DNA of 64,000 nt from Rapana venosa (lineage: Eukaryota > Mollusca > Gastropoda > Neogastropoda > Muricidae), in assembly GCA_028751875.1 (NCBI GenBank), contig CM054138.1, forward strand, positions 46,370,055 to 46,434,054, in the 5' to 3' direction. Under the pieces are notes generated by a model. It was not told the origin of the DNA. It did no database searches and saw only the letters and a program-made list of their open reading frames with translations. Shown one piece after another: positions 53,361 to 64,000 of this stretch; within the stretch, counting starts at the first letter, position 1; each line of letters starts with the position of its first letter. A program made the translations under genes and the position numbers.

Positions 53361-53758
53361 ATTCCTGGGCTAGGGCTATGAGGTTCACCAATGGTGAGAT
53401 TTTTGTGTATGGGACCGTTTTTCACCCACCATTTTGGTGTTCGCATTCTGACTTTTGTCTAAACACAACACCTGTGTGTATGTGTGTTTCTTTTTTAATT
53501 TGTCATCCGTTACTACCGCCACAAAATAGCCTACTCTTCTGAAAGGCGGAACGGGTTTATAATGTGTGCGCAAGATGTTCTGCATGCGTTTGCACACAGG
53601 ACCTTGATTTATAGTCTCATCCTAGGGACTTTTACATTCAGTTAGATTTTCTTGTCAAACTGGGAAGAAAGGGCAAGGTTGGGAATGGAACCTAGAACCT
53701 CATGGTTTATGTGTTGGCAGGCGAACGTTTTAACCCTCCTGCTACCTTCCTTCTTATT
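53361..53758 (-). mobile_element. Composite SINE, head C + body + B-type 3' end
   Basis: Minus strand: type-C head (plus GTTGGCAGGCGAACGTTTTA near 53715), C linker (plus TTGTCAAACTGGGAAGAAAG), body, then the B 3' part (plus AGGTTCACCAATGGTGAGAT near 53390). Confidence 0.8.
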
Positions 53759-53814
53759 TTGTGTGTGTATGTGTTTGTATGGTGTCTGTATTCTTTTTTG
53801 AATGCTAAGACAGC

Positions 53815-54145
53815 AACTATTGTTGTCTGTCATTACTCATATGAGTGAAAATGCTGTTAAGAGTCTGTTAAGTTGGCCCAGAGCATCCGACTTCAGTGTG
53901 GGCAAGAATTGTTACCTTTTAAGTCTTTCTGGAAAAAAATGCAGGAGAATGGACCAAAGAAGGCAGAAAATAGAACAAGTCGAAGAGGGAGGTGAGTGGA
54001 AGAAAAGCTACAAGGCAGAAACAACAGAGGGAACTTTTATCATAGATTTCCAAAAGGCAGGGATGCCATTTGTACTGACAGGCATTTATAGTGTGCTCAT
54101 CCCCACAGCAAAAGCCAAAATGTTGGGGATCGCCTATCATATTAG
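53815..54145 (+). repeat. Repeat F, near full copy
   Basis: GCATCCGACTTCAGTGTGGG, AAGTCTTTCTGGAAAAAAAT and AGAATGGACCAAAGAAGGCA match 21471 directly and 24725 and 27025 in reverse. Confidence 0.75.
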
Positions 54146-54529
54146 TTAATTGATTGCATTGGTTACCTGCACTTGTTTTTATCCACTAAATTTTCTCAAT
54201 GGGTCAAGTGGGGAATAGCATCTGAGATCCAAGAAAATGCCAATTTTATTTCTTTCAACTTGGACTGCCTATGTCAGCTAAGACTGGCCCATTATTGGGT
54301 AGGTGCAGGCTTTATTATCTCTCTTGTATCCATTAAAAAACCCAACAAAGGATCAGTTTTTTACTTGGCATGATTTAATCTAACGGAAGTCAACACATTC
54401 TAACCAGGAATAAGCATCACCACATTACAATGGCATCTGCAGCAGATGAAAGGATGTGTTCACAAGCACATGCCTATGCACACATTTTATCTGGAGAGAG
54501 AGAGAGGGATAGAGAGAGAGTGTGTGTAT

Positions 54530-54825
54530 GTTTTATTTATTTTTATTTATTATTTAAAAAAAATTCTTTTATGTTGAGGATAATCGAATAAGCACTCATG
54601 TGCTTTTTTACATCCAGTCCCTGTGTGTATGCGGTTTTGTAAATTTTGTCATCTGTTTCCACAGGCACACAATGGCCTACTCTTCCGAAAAGCGGAACAG
54701 GATTTTACGTGTGCGCAAGATGTTCTGCATGATTTCGAACACGGGGCCTCAGTTTAGTCTCATCCGAAGGACTTTGACATTCAGTTCGCTTTTTTTGTCA
54801 AACTGGGAAGAAAGGGTGAGAGTGA
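54530..54825 (-). mobile_element. Type-C SINE, head lost
   Basis: Runs from the tail (ATTCTTTTATGTTGAGGATA) through the body to the C linker (CAGTTCGCTTTTTTTGTCAA, GGGAAGAAAGG). It stops at GTGAGAGTGAGTG where the tRNA-like head should begin. Confidence 0.8.
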
Positions 54826-56159
54826 GTGTGTGTATGTGTTCTTTTAGTTCCAGGGGTTGCAGTCTTGATTAAACTAAGCACAATATGAAAAACGCAGACA
54901 TTTCATTCTTTTTCAAATACACATATATTTTCCTTTCTTTATTATAAGGTAACAGTCTTTCTTCAGGCATGAATCTACAAAGGAGGCAAAGGCTTACATC
55001 ATGTATTTAAGTAAGACATCACCACATCAAAAAGTGCAAACACATCGTGAGGGATGTCTGCTACAACTGGGATGACCAAAGGCTCTAGCATTATGTGAAA
55101 TAATTAATCTAACGAAAAGGCAAAGAGCAAGCCATTTATAGCCCAGGTCTTTTAGACAGAAACTTTACACAAGGCAGCTGGTCATTATGCATGCAGATCA
55201 GACACAGTTGTTATTTATCTATAAACAATTTTAAAAGTTCAATGTTGCTTAACCTTAGCTTGGGGAAAGCGAGTGCTCTAACTGCTGAGCTATCCTGTCG
55301 CCTCAAGTAGAGGTAGGTGAGTGTAAACACAAACATATCAGCACTAGTAACAATAACAGCAAGAGCAATGACAATCACAATCACAACAAAATCAGCACCA
55401 CCAAGAGTAAAAAAAATAGCTGCAATGACCAAGACTAGGAGGCAATGGCAATAATGCACAGCGCAGACTGAACACAATGTAGCAACAACTGAAGACATTC
55501 ACCACAGTAAACACAACAATCATTCAATCAAAAGAAAAGTAATGAGAGTATAATAAGCTCAAACAAACTTATTCTTCTGCAAAACTATTTGGAATCATGT
55601 ATCCAAAACAAGACCAACAACGATTGCTAAACAACAACAGCAACAATACTAACAGAACTATGTACTGTACTTGATTCTTGTTACCCCCCAAAAGAAACAA
55701 ACAAGCTGCAATCGTTGCTTTTTATCAACAAGATACTAACAAATTCAAAAGAAAACTCTGTCTCATAACAGTGTATAAATTTTCAACCAAATTCAAAATG
55801 ACACCAAATTCAAAATTACAACTCAATTGTGAAAAGAAATATATACAGTTTTATCATCAGAAAAAAGGACAAAACAAACAAGCTACATGCCTTACTTTTT
55901 ACCTACAAATTTGTTAACACATGCCAGAATATACATACTTTTAAAAACAATTTAATCAAATTCATATTAAAAAGTTATTTCACAAGATATGATACATTTT
56001 TTTCTTCTTCTCTTAATATGATTTAAAGAACCAAATGATGCATTACAAGAAATCATTAAACAAATATAATAACAGCCCATATTTCACTTTTAGGGAAGAG
56101 AGACTTCCAGGAAAAGAGTATGTCTTGTGCAATATTGTACTGTATTGTATTGTATACCA
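54826..56159. other. Unassigned; chimeric SINE head (minus) at 55245-55305
   Basis: 55245-55305 reads TGCTTAACCTTAGCTTGGGG then GCTGAGCTATCCTGTCGCC, the reversed start of the tRNA/5S SINE. The rest is AT-rich with no supported feature. Confidence 0.5.
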
Positions 56160-56552
56160 CTGTAGGTCACAGCAGTGTTCTCTGTCTGAAATTTGGACTG
56201 CTTTTCCTGGGGAGAGCATGTTGCCACAAGAGCAGCTACACCCATCACTTTTTTCCTTTTCCTGTTTGCATGTGTATTTTGTTTCTCTATCAGAGTGCAA
56301 TTTTTCTTCAGAATTTTGCCAGGACAACTCTCTTGTTGTCTAGGATTCTTTTACGTGCTAAATGCATGTTGCACACAGGGCCTGTGTTTATTGTTTCATC
56401 TGAAAGACAAGCACCTAGACCATCAGTCATGGTGTAGTGGATGGTGGGAAGTTTCGGACCGGAATGAGGATTGAACCACCACACATTTTGAACCCAGACA
56501 TTTCACTTTCTAAGCTAGCTAGGTGTGTTACCACTAGACCAGGGATCCACCC
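56160..56552 (-). mobile_element. SINE G, near full length
   Basis: The minus strand starts GTGGATCCCTGGTCTAGTGG (box-A-like), has GGTTCAATCC, then a body with CTTTCAGATGAAACAATAAA and ends near GCAGTCCAAATTTCAGACAG. It is a third tRNA-headed family. Confidence 0.6.
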
Positions 56553-57154
56553 ACAGGAGAGCGGAGAGATATCAGTGCATCAGGGGACAGGCAAATACCA
56601 ATGGGCCCTGATAGATGATTGCATGGCTTTTCCCAGTGGAAAAGGTAGCTTCTATTTCAATCTGTGCTTTGTTGTTGTTGTTGCTGCTAATTTTCAAATG
56701 TTTTATGCTCCCAAGCCTTTTTAAAACATATATTTCAGCAACTAAACAAGAAAGAATGATGATATCGAATGAGCAGCATTTGCTACAGTAGCTGTAACAG
56801 CAATGTCAATCCTAACAAAATCAGTACCAACAGCAGCAATGAGCAAGACTAAGGGGTGATGGCACATCATACAGAGAATGGACTGAAAAGAATGTAGCAA
56901 TATGACATTCACCACCGAAAATACAGCAAAGATTACATTTTTAAAACAACACAAAGAATAAACAAAAAACTATTCTTCAGCACACCCGTTTTAAAATCAT
57001 AGACAAAAAAACCAAATCAAGAAAAACACACGGCAATGATTACATCAAAGCAACAGAATAGTAAGCGTGACGAGTATTTCTGTTGAACTGTTTGAAATCA
57101 TAGATGAAAAAAAAATAAACAGCAACAGCATGACAGCAAAATAAACAGAGTACA
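56553..57154. other. No gene seen
   Basis: AT-rich DNA. 56755-56990 resembles 55320-55600 (AGCAATGA.CAAGACTA.G.GG, GAATG.A.CAATATGACATTCACCA-like blocks), a probable old duplication. Confidence 0.4.
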
Positions 57155-57490
57155 AGCTCTTCTTCTTCTTCTTCCTTTTTCGTCATGTTTCTCCCAGGGG
57201 AGGTTTGACATTGATGAGCCTTCTCCATCTCTCTCTGTTTTGAGCTTCCTCCTTATTTACCCCTTTCTCTAAGATCATCTGCAATACAGGCAGCCCAGGT
57301 TTTGCTAGGTCTTCCCTTTGGTCTCTTTCCATCCACTACGAAGTTCATTGCTCTCTTTAAGATGTGGTGGTCTACTTTCCATTGAACGTGCCCAAACCAG
57401 TGCAGTCTATTGCTACTAGTAAGCTACAGACTTCAGATCATCAGCTTTGCACATTCTCCACATTCTTGTCACTCCAAACTGAGTACAAGC
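57155..57490 (-). mobile_element. LINE 3'-end fragment of a second family
   Basis: Minus-strand translation gives HWFGHV, RAMNFVVDGKRPKGRPSKTW, ADDLRERG and, after a frameshift, EEAQNRERWRRLIN. This is the standard C-terminal domain of many LINE ORF2 proteins. Upstream codons (GVTRMWRMCKADDL) also fit. Stops and a frameshift show it is dead. It is distinct from the LINE at 6.0-7.6 kb. Confidence 0.75.
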
Positions 57491-58234
57491 TGATGATAAA
57501 AATCATTAAGTATCTCTACATTTCTCCCTATCTAAAATACAACAGCAACACTAATAATGATGGCAGTTGGTGATTGTAATAACAACAATGGTAATGATGA
57601 TGATGATGATATTACCAACTGATAGGTCATGATGACTGATCAACTGCCTTGATCAAGTGTGTTGAGAGTTTGGTCACATAAACAGCCTAAAAAAGAACAC
57701 CATCAGCATCAGCATCAATAATCTTGTTAGCAATGGTTAAAAATAATCTTTCTGTTCCACATCCTCCTCACTATTAACATATATGAGGCACCATTTCGAA
57801 AAATGTTGAATCCGTAAAATTAACTTCCTATAAATTATAATAATGATATTAAATGTTAAAACCTGCATTCTGACTTCCAAGGATGACGTATAACCACTAA
57901 CGCTGCTACTGATACTATAGATGATGATAACAGTAAGGATGGTTATAACATTTCTGCTAAAATGTTAGTTTTGATTTTTCATGACTGGTTCTGTTTGTGT
58001 CCCTCCGGCCGTCAATATCATTTTTGTTTTGTTTCCCCTTCAGTGTTCAGTCCTGTGTCTGGGTTTCCTTCTTCTCTTCTTCTTTGTCTTCTCCTTTGCT
58101 CTGCTTTGGCGCAGACTTCTTCACATGCATGGAAAGGATGCTCTCTCTCAGCTGCCACAGTGACTGAAACAAAAACAAGTGTTTCTTCGTGTTACTCGTG
58201 TTCTCTCTCTCTCTTTCTCACACACACACACACT
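57491..58234. other. No gene seen
   Basis: AT-rich with GATGATGAT repeats near 57596. No supported exon. Confidence 0.5.
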
Positions 58235-58535
58235 AAAAAAAAAGTATGTTCTTTCGAGCCAGAAGGCCCATAGAGCCGGAGCTTATCCCAGTTTCTGTAG
58301 CGTTAAGCGAACTGATGGTTTTTCACCACCCCTGTGACAGGACGCTAGTCTGTCGCCAGATACTTCCCCAGCAGAGCTGGTACCCACTTGTACACCTGGG
58401 TGGAGTGAGGAAAATAGGAGTAAAGTGTCTTTCCCAAGGGCACAACACCGAGCCGAGCGGGGATCGAACCCGCGACCTCTGGATCACGAGTTGACTGCCT
58501 AAACCACTCGACCACGGTGCCTCCTTACACACACA
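58235..58535 (-). mobile_element. SINE H, tRNA-headed, conserved-domain type
   Basis: Minus strand: GGCACCGTGGTCGAGTGGTT (box A), GGGTTCGATCCCC (box B), then a core with TTGTGCCCTTGGGAAAGACA and CACCCAGGTGTACAAGTGGG. That core is of a type widespread in marine invertebrates. The copy is well preserved. A MetaSINE-like assignment is possible but not proven here. Confidence 0.75.
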
Positions 58536-58549
58536 CACATACACTCATC

Positions 58550-58848
58550 ATAATCAATAATATTAATAATAATAATAATGTATGGAATTTATATAGCGCT
58601 GAATCTAGTAAAGCAACAAATCGAAGCGCTGAGATGACATTAAAATTTTATTTTAATATCGAGGATAATGGAATAAGCACTCATGTGTCCCCGTGTGTAT
58701 GCAGTTTTGTAAATTTTGTCATCTGTTCCCACCGGCACACAATGGCCTACTCTTTCGAAAAGCGGAACAGGATTTAATGTGCGTGCAAGATGTTCTGCAT
58801 GCGTTCGCACACAGGGCCTCGGTTTATAGTCTCATCCGAAGGACTAAT
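58550..58848. mobile_element. Repeat I (+) followed by type-A/C SINE body (minus)
   Basis: 58550-58635 has (AAT)n, TATGGAATTTATATAGCGCT and AATCGAAGCGCT. 58640-58848 is a SINE body and tail in reverse, ending at the TCATCCGAAGGACT junction, so its head is lost. Confidence 0.75.
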
Positions 58849-60029
58849 CAACACCATCGCCACAATAACAGCTGTCACACAACAGCCTCAGTGACCGTTC
58901 CAGGGCATTTGTATTCCACCGTTTCTTTCTTTTTTTCCTTTTCTTGATCTTTAATGACAATCCCTAGTACAGTCACCAACCATCACCTACAACAATGTAG
59001 TGTCACTAGTAGTAATTCCAATTCTATCACCATCACCACTTCAGCAACTGCTTTTAGACATCCAGCTAGTTCTGTCACCAAGCCACCACTGATGTCTGTT
59101 ATTATGATATAAGGCTTACATCCTCTCTTCTTTGTGTTCTTTTATCGGGTGAGATGTTTAGTGTCTGGTCTTCCCTTGTGCTAGTATTTCTCCAGGGGGT
59201 TTACCCTCTCTATTCTTCCTCTTCTTCCTCATCAACAACTCTCTTGTTGACAGTTATATGGACGAAAATGCGTTGCACTGCCGTTAAGCGCCTGACAAGT
59301 CAGGCCCAGCGCACAGAATTTCCAGAAGGTGGGGATGCTATTTATCCTGACATGCCCCCCAGCATCCCCAAATTAGGGGTGGGGGAGGGAGGGATGGGGT
59401 GTCTCTAGTCTCAAATGATGCATTCTGACTGCCGAGCATCTAATCTTTTGTACAGGATGCATGTTGGGCATGTTCCATTTTCCCTAAGTCATCAACGTTG
59501 ACAAAAATTATGGGATTTTTAATGTAGGAATTTTTAATGTACATAGATTATTTTATCTGTAAGCACGAAGAGAATTCAGCCTCTGGCAGGCTTACATATA
59601 AGTTGACTCGGAAGATCTATAAAATCCCCACCAGCAAAACATAATTGTGACCCTCCACCACGTAATGAGTTGCATGGTCAATTTTTAGTTATTGACTTGT
59701 TATCAATTGGCAATATAAAGGCTATTCAACACAAATAGCAGATTGAAAATCGGATAATTCTATGAAAAGTTATTACAAACTGAAATGATACACTGAAGGA
59801 CATGACAAAATGAGAAATTGTCAAGTTTAGCAACGTAATAGGTGGACAGAATGAGGGCTTGGGTATTTGTAAAACACGTTTAAAAGCAAAAGGAAACAAG
59901 ATCATGCCTTGATATTTCATTACAAGCTAGACAAATGGTTATAGTTTTATAATCAGTCAAGATCTAAAAATCAACCACCTGACCCCTACCTGCTTAAAGC
60001 GGATCCTAGCGGAAAAGTGGGTTTCCTTA
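58849..60029. repeat. Mostly unassigned; repeat F fragment at 59265-59375
   Basis: 59265-59375 has GCGCCTGACAAGTCAGGCCC and GAATTTCCAGAAGGTGGGG then ATGCTATTTAT, from repeat F. The rest shows no gene. Confidence 0.6.
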
Positions 60030-60385
60030 TTTTATTTTTATTTTATTCTTTTATATCGAGGATAATGGAATAAGCACTTATATGCTTTTTTACATCCAGT
60101 CCTCGTGTATATGTGGTTTTGTGAATTCTGTCAACTGTTCCCACCAGCACACAATGGTCTACTCTTACGAAAAGCGGAACAGGATTTAACGTGTGCGCAA
60201 GATGTTCTGCGTGCGTTCGCACCCGAGGCCTTAGTTTATAGTCTCATCCGAAGGATTTTTGGGGGAGAGTGGAGTCGGCACCGATGTTAACTCCAGGGGA
60301 AAATATCCCCTTGAACGGGATTCGAACCCGGGTCGTCAGATTGCGAGCGCAATGTTCTAACCACTAGGCTATCCCGGTTCTAAGC
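60030..60385 (-). mobile_element. Type-A SINE, best full-length copy
   Basis: The minus strand starts CCGGGATAGCCTAGTGGTTA (box A), has GGGTTCGAATCCCG (box B, perfect), linker CCCCTGGAGTTAACATCGGT, junction CCTTCGGATGAGACTATAAA, body AACATCTTGCGCACACGTTA and TGTGTGCTGGTGGGAACAG. It ends ATTATCCTCGATATAAAAGA plus an (AATAA)n tail. Both pol III boxes are intact, so it is among the youngest copies. Confidence 0.92.
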
Positions 60386-60399
60386 GACTCATATCGTGT

Positions 60400-60820
60400 T
60401 GGAGCGTCACAATTTGTTATTATTAATCCAAAACAAAGCCAGCTTTGGTTTATAATGCCATACTCTGGTCCTGTCTTGGTGACTAATCAAACGTTTTCAG
60501 GACAACAGTTACGACAACAAAAGCAACCCTTCCACACACATCTGCACTCTCACATTGACGACCACAGTACTGACCTTCTTCAGATTGATGGCACAAGGCA
60601 TCAGAGGGAAGCTGCCTTCCTGGGCGCCTGGCTGGCGGGGTGACTGAATGAATGAAGGTTCCCTGTGATAGGGTGATCTCATGGTCTGCCTGGTGTCTTT
60701 CTGTCTGCTGCTGATGGTTGCTGGCTGCTTTTCACACCTGGCAGGAGCTGTGTGTTCTGTCTCCTCTCTTGACTACTGTCTGTGGGGCTGCCTGCCATTG
60801 GCTATGTGGGAAGAAAGGTA
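60400..60820. repeat. Diverged duplication, copy 1
   Basis: Similar to 62710-63000: TACTGACCTTCT.CAG.TGATGG, CAAGGC.TCAGA, GGTTCCCTGTG and GGCTGCT.TT....CACCTGGCAGGA. On the minus strand both copies have GAAG|GTCAGTAC, which could be a donor. Confidence 0.6.
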
Positions 60821-60904
60821 AAAGATCACAGGTGAGTCAAGGCATCAACAACTAGATCCGTGAAATACAATCAATATCTCAATATTATATGTGTAGGTTT
60901 TATA

Positions 60905-61070
60905 CACACATGCTTGCATGCACACACACGCATGCATACATATGCACACACATGCACACACACGTACACACACACACACAGAATACACACACACACACAG
61001 AACGCACACACACACACACACACATGCACATACACACACACACAGAATGCACACGCACACACATTAACAA
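60905..61070. repeat. Imperfect (CA)n tract
   Basis: CACACA with TGCACA and GAATACACAC variants. Confidence 0.9.
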
Positions 61071-61567
61071 GCATACAAAAGCTGGTATATGAAACATTTT
61101 GGGGTATTATTTTATTATGTACACCTCAATGGCAAGATTCATAGCAACATTTAAATTTTTTTTTTTTTTTTTGGTGGAAGAAAAAGTGTACTGGATTTTT
61201 GCAGCAAAAAAAAATCTGTTACCAAAGTAAAACAAGTTGTTGTACAGTTTTGATGGTTCATAGCAACATTTTACCAATAAGTCATAGAGTGGCTGCAATT
61301 GTTTCATCTTGCAAACGTCACAATGATGTAACATTTTACAGACACGATCCTAAACTGTGACAAACACTGTTTGCTTGGCGTAAGGCAGTGTGTCTTTAGC
61401 ACATAGCACACGTTCCATGCCTCTTCCTTGACACCCTATTTCCTATGCTACGGTGTATCCTGATCAGACTTTGGTCTGGAGGTTGTTGCAGAGTGTTTAA
61501 AGGACAGATCACCTGCACCGACCCATTTTCCGAAATGTGTAGTCAACTAATCCTATCAACATGTGTA

Positions 61568-61853
61568 TACAAATAAAGGTAAAGATGTCCCACAAACTAT
61601 GTGATCGTTGGAGAGCAAGATGTCTGAGACCTCATCTTATCTAGGGGCCAGCATGTTGAGGGTGGCACCTCACTGCTTTACCTTCCCTGTCCCTAAAATG
61701 CGGCAGGTACCTATTTACAGCTGGGTAAACTGGAGGGCTGTACTGAAGCCAAGGTGAACGAACAGTCTCCCATCCACTAGCCAATGGCACTCAATGCTGC
61801 TTAACCTTAGCTTGGGGACAGTGAGTGCTCTGACCACTGAGCTATCTGTCCCC
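61568..61853 (-). mobile_element. tRNA/5S rRNA chimeric SINE, full length
   Basis: The minus strand starts GGGGACAGATAGCTCAGTGG (box-A-like). The 5S-like segment has AAGGTTAAGCAGCATTGAGT and TAGTGGATGGGAGACTG. The body has CAGCTGTAAATAGGTACCTG, and the 3' end is GTTTGTGGGACATC then TTTACCTTTATTT. Confidence 0.82.
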
Positions 61854-62709
61854 ATGTGTGCACATGTACATAGCTCATTTTGCTCACTGTTTCATCTTTT
61901 ACATTGGACACATTTTTGGTTGCACAGCATGCAAAAGACTACCAAAGCCATAAAACATCAAGTGCTTACAATACAATACTACAATAGCCTTCAAAATCTA
62001 ATACACATAATGTTGACAGTCAAAGAGAACAAATGCACTCAAAACAATAGGGAAAGACCTGGAAAGGTTATGCGTTTTTTTAAAACACACTTTGAACTAA
62101 GCTATTATAACTGCAATACCTCAAACTATTGCTATATGTATATAATTATAGAATAAAATGTCTATTTTTTCAATCATGGGTTTTCACTTTACACAATCAG
62201 TATGGAGTGTTAAAACACCTTTGGCAACCATCACTATCCAGTACCACAATGGCACAGCCTACAGGCTACGAAAATACTTTCATTTGGCTCTTTAGATGCC
62301 ATTTTGAGAACAACAGTAACCATACAGACACAATTCTAGTCCAAAATTCTGTTTTGATAGCTTTTCTTACTGTTAAGTCACATCATGTCCGAGTCAAGAG
62401 TCCTTTAGAAATCCAGTGAACTATGAATATACGCTTATAACTATGAGTATACGGTTACAGTAAGTTCAAGCCAGCACTTTTGTTTGGGCAGGAAAATTAC
62501 AGCTGAAAGGTAAACTGTTTTCTTTGATATAACAGTACAGTGAAAGTCGTTAACTCAACATATTCATAACTGCTTTGATTTTAAAATTTTTTTTACAAGA
62601 TATAGCGCTATATCAAATTCCATTTATTACTATCCTTATTATCATAACTGTACATCATGCAACATATCCCTGTTAGAATAACAAATAGTAACATTTTCCT
62701 TTGTGAAAT
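61854..62709. other. Unassigned; repeat I scrap (minus) at 62585-62650
   Basis: ATAGCGCTATATCAAATTCC then ATTTATTACT is repeat I in reverse. No gene seen otherwise. Confidence 0.5.
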
Positions 62710-63000
62710 GATGATAAAAGTAAACTTTACACACATCTGTTCTTCCATACTGACTGCAAGAGTACTGACCTTCTGCAGCTGATGGGCAAGGCGTCAGATA
62801 GAGACTGCCACCCTGGATGACTGATGGAATGTCTGAATGGACGTTCCCTGTGTCAGGGTCATCCATATCTGCCTGCCTGCCTTCTTTGTCAGCTGCTGCT
62901 GGCTGCTGTTACAGACACACTTGGCAGGAGGGCTGGTCTCTGTGTCAGTTCTGAAGGCAGCAGCTTTGCACTTCGCTGTGGAGAATTAAAAGTGAGGAAG
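62710..63000. repeat. Diverged duplication, copy 2
   Basis: Partner of 60400-60820. A minus-strand frame (VIQGGSLYLTPCPSAAEG) occupies the place of GAQEGSFPLMPCAINLKK in the other copy, aligned without gaps. This could be a duplicated exon or chance. Confidence 0.5.
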
Positions 63001-63324
63001 AAAATAATGTAATAATATAACTTAAATACAAAAGTGTGTCTATACACATGTGCACGCGCACACACACACACATATTGGATGTTGTGGTGGTCACCATCTT
63101 GGGTGGGCGACTCACTCAGTCTGGCTCTGTGACTGCGCTAATATTGTCGTTAGTAGGAAGCATAATAGGTGGTGTCCTGCGTATGTTAGCTCAGAACAGG
63201 CACCGCTGAACATCACCAACATGACCCAGCAGCAGTGCAGGGCCCCTCTGGCTGGTGGCCCAGGGCAGCCTGATATTGGTGGGCTCTGTAAAGACTTCTG
63301 ACCCTGGGGATGTGACTTGATGAA

Positions 63325-63430
63325 TCTGGGTATGGCTGTGGTGGGAAGATTTGTGATGAGTGGCATGGGAACAGCAGGACAGGAACATCACAGAAGTTGA
63401 AGCAGCAAAAACAAAACAAACAAAAAGACT
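63325..63430 (+). repeat. Repeat K, copy 2
   Basis: CTGGGTATGGCTGTGGTGGG, GTGGGAACA-like block, GAAGCAGC and a (CAAA)n end match 138-270. Confidence 0.5.
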
Positions 63431-63637
63431 TTTTTTTTCATTATTTGTGGTGGTGTAGTTGTTGTATGACTCTGATAATGAACTTGACGGTCCCTTATTT
63501 TTGTAAATTCTGAACTTTTAAGGTGATCTTAATGATCTTTCAATTGATTTTAAAGTAACAATTTGTTGTCGTAGTGTGCTGCTGCTGTTGGTGTTTTTCC
63601 TTGTTGGTTTTGCTGCTGTAGTTGTTTGTTTTACAAT

Positions 63638-63990
63638 TGGTGAAGCGGTTAGCACTTTGGGTTACAGACTGGAGGGTAGCAGGTTCGAATCCCATAAGAG
63701 GGATAGGGATTTTTTGGACGTTGGCTGGCTCCTATCCAGATTAAGTTTGCCGTGGATTCATTGGGAAGACTAGGACCGTGCAGTCAGTCCACCTTACACA
63801 TGCAATGAAAGAGTGCTGTTCAAATGACCTGACCTACACTGCAGGTGTCTGTATCTTAGGCCCAGTTAACACTTGGCGATACTATAGTAAGAGGCGTAGC
63901 TGAGTACAACCTTGTCACGTAGTCTAAAAGCATATGCACTTACAAAACAGTAGTATTATATCATCATCACCACTAATCATTAAGCAATTA
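63638..63990 (+). mobile_element. SINE J, tRNA-headed
   Basis: GGTGAAGCGGTTAGCACTTT (box A) and AGCAGGTTCGAATCCCAT (box B) lie 30 bp apart. A body with GGCCCAGTTAACACTTGGCG follows, and it ends in an (ATC)n-like tail at the window edge. It is the only copy here. Confidence 0.65.
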
Positions 63991-64000
63991 AAGAAAATTG

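Noticed and set aside
60300..60385. Functional tRNA gene
   Set aside because: Boxes A and B are intact but the sequence continues into a SINE body and has no complete tRNA cloverleaf. It is the head of a SINE. The same applies to 47905, 50545, 58532 and 63638.
63180..63301. Plus-strand frame ending QQCRAPLAGGPGQPDIGGLC
   Set aside because: No convincing start or acceptor and no known domain; left unannotated.

Overview
This window looks like nuclear DNA of an invertebrate animal. It is AT-rich and full of microsatellites, tRNA-derived SINEs, LINE fragments and satellite arrays, and its one clear gene is split into small exons by introns of 0.1-4.7 kb. The SINE types, the recurrent ATGGAATTTATATAGCGCT repeat and the tRNA/5S chimeric SINEs suggest a lophotrochozoan, most likely a marine gastropod mollusc. 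That placement is inference. Nothing is prokaryotic.

The key result is a gene with no single long reading frame. On the minus strand, from 22,427 down to 3,154, ten coding exons with GT-AG borders and consistent phases join into 585 nt (194 residues plus stop). They encode axonemal dynein light chain 1 (DNAL1/LC1), a leucine-rich-repeat protein of the ciliary outer dynein arm. An RFX X-box-like site lies 24 bp upstream of the proposed ATG, as expected for a cilia gene.

Layout. 1-3.15 kb: downstream flank with SINE copies. 3.15-22.43 kb: DNAL1; its introns hold SINEs, a LINE with an intact reverse transcriptase core (6.0-7.6 kb), microsatellites and two long polypurine tracts. 22.5-27.6 kb: promoter side, SINEs and an inverted-repeat element (26.5-27.5 kb). 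27.7-34.3 kb: a satellite of about 320-350 bp monomers with a dyad-symmetric core, arranged partly as trimers of about 1 kb. 34.3-37.6 kb: mostly unassigned DNA plus a CA-rich block. 37.9-47.6 kb: several unrelated minisatellites (18, ~80, ~48, ~47 and ~34 bp), with weak cysteine-rich exon candidates. 47.6-53 kb: SINEs and possible 5' exons of an unidentified minus-strand gene. 53-64 kb: SINEs, a LINE 3' end and a diverged duplication (60.5/62.7 kb).

The SINEs form a modular set. Head A (tRNA-like) or head C (a different tRNA-like head) joins a common body, which ends either in the usual A-rich tail or in the 3' part of family B. A separate family joins a tRNA-like start to a 5S rRNA-like segment, and its 3' end resembles that of the resident LINE, suggesting a LINE/SINE pair.
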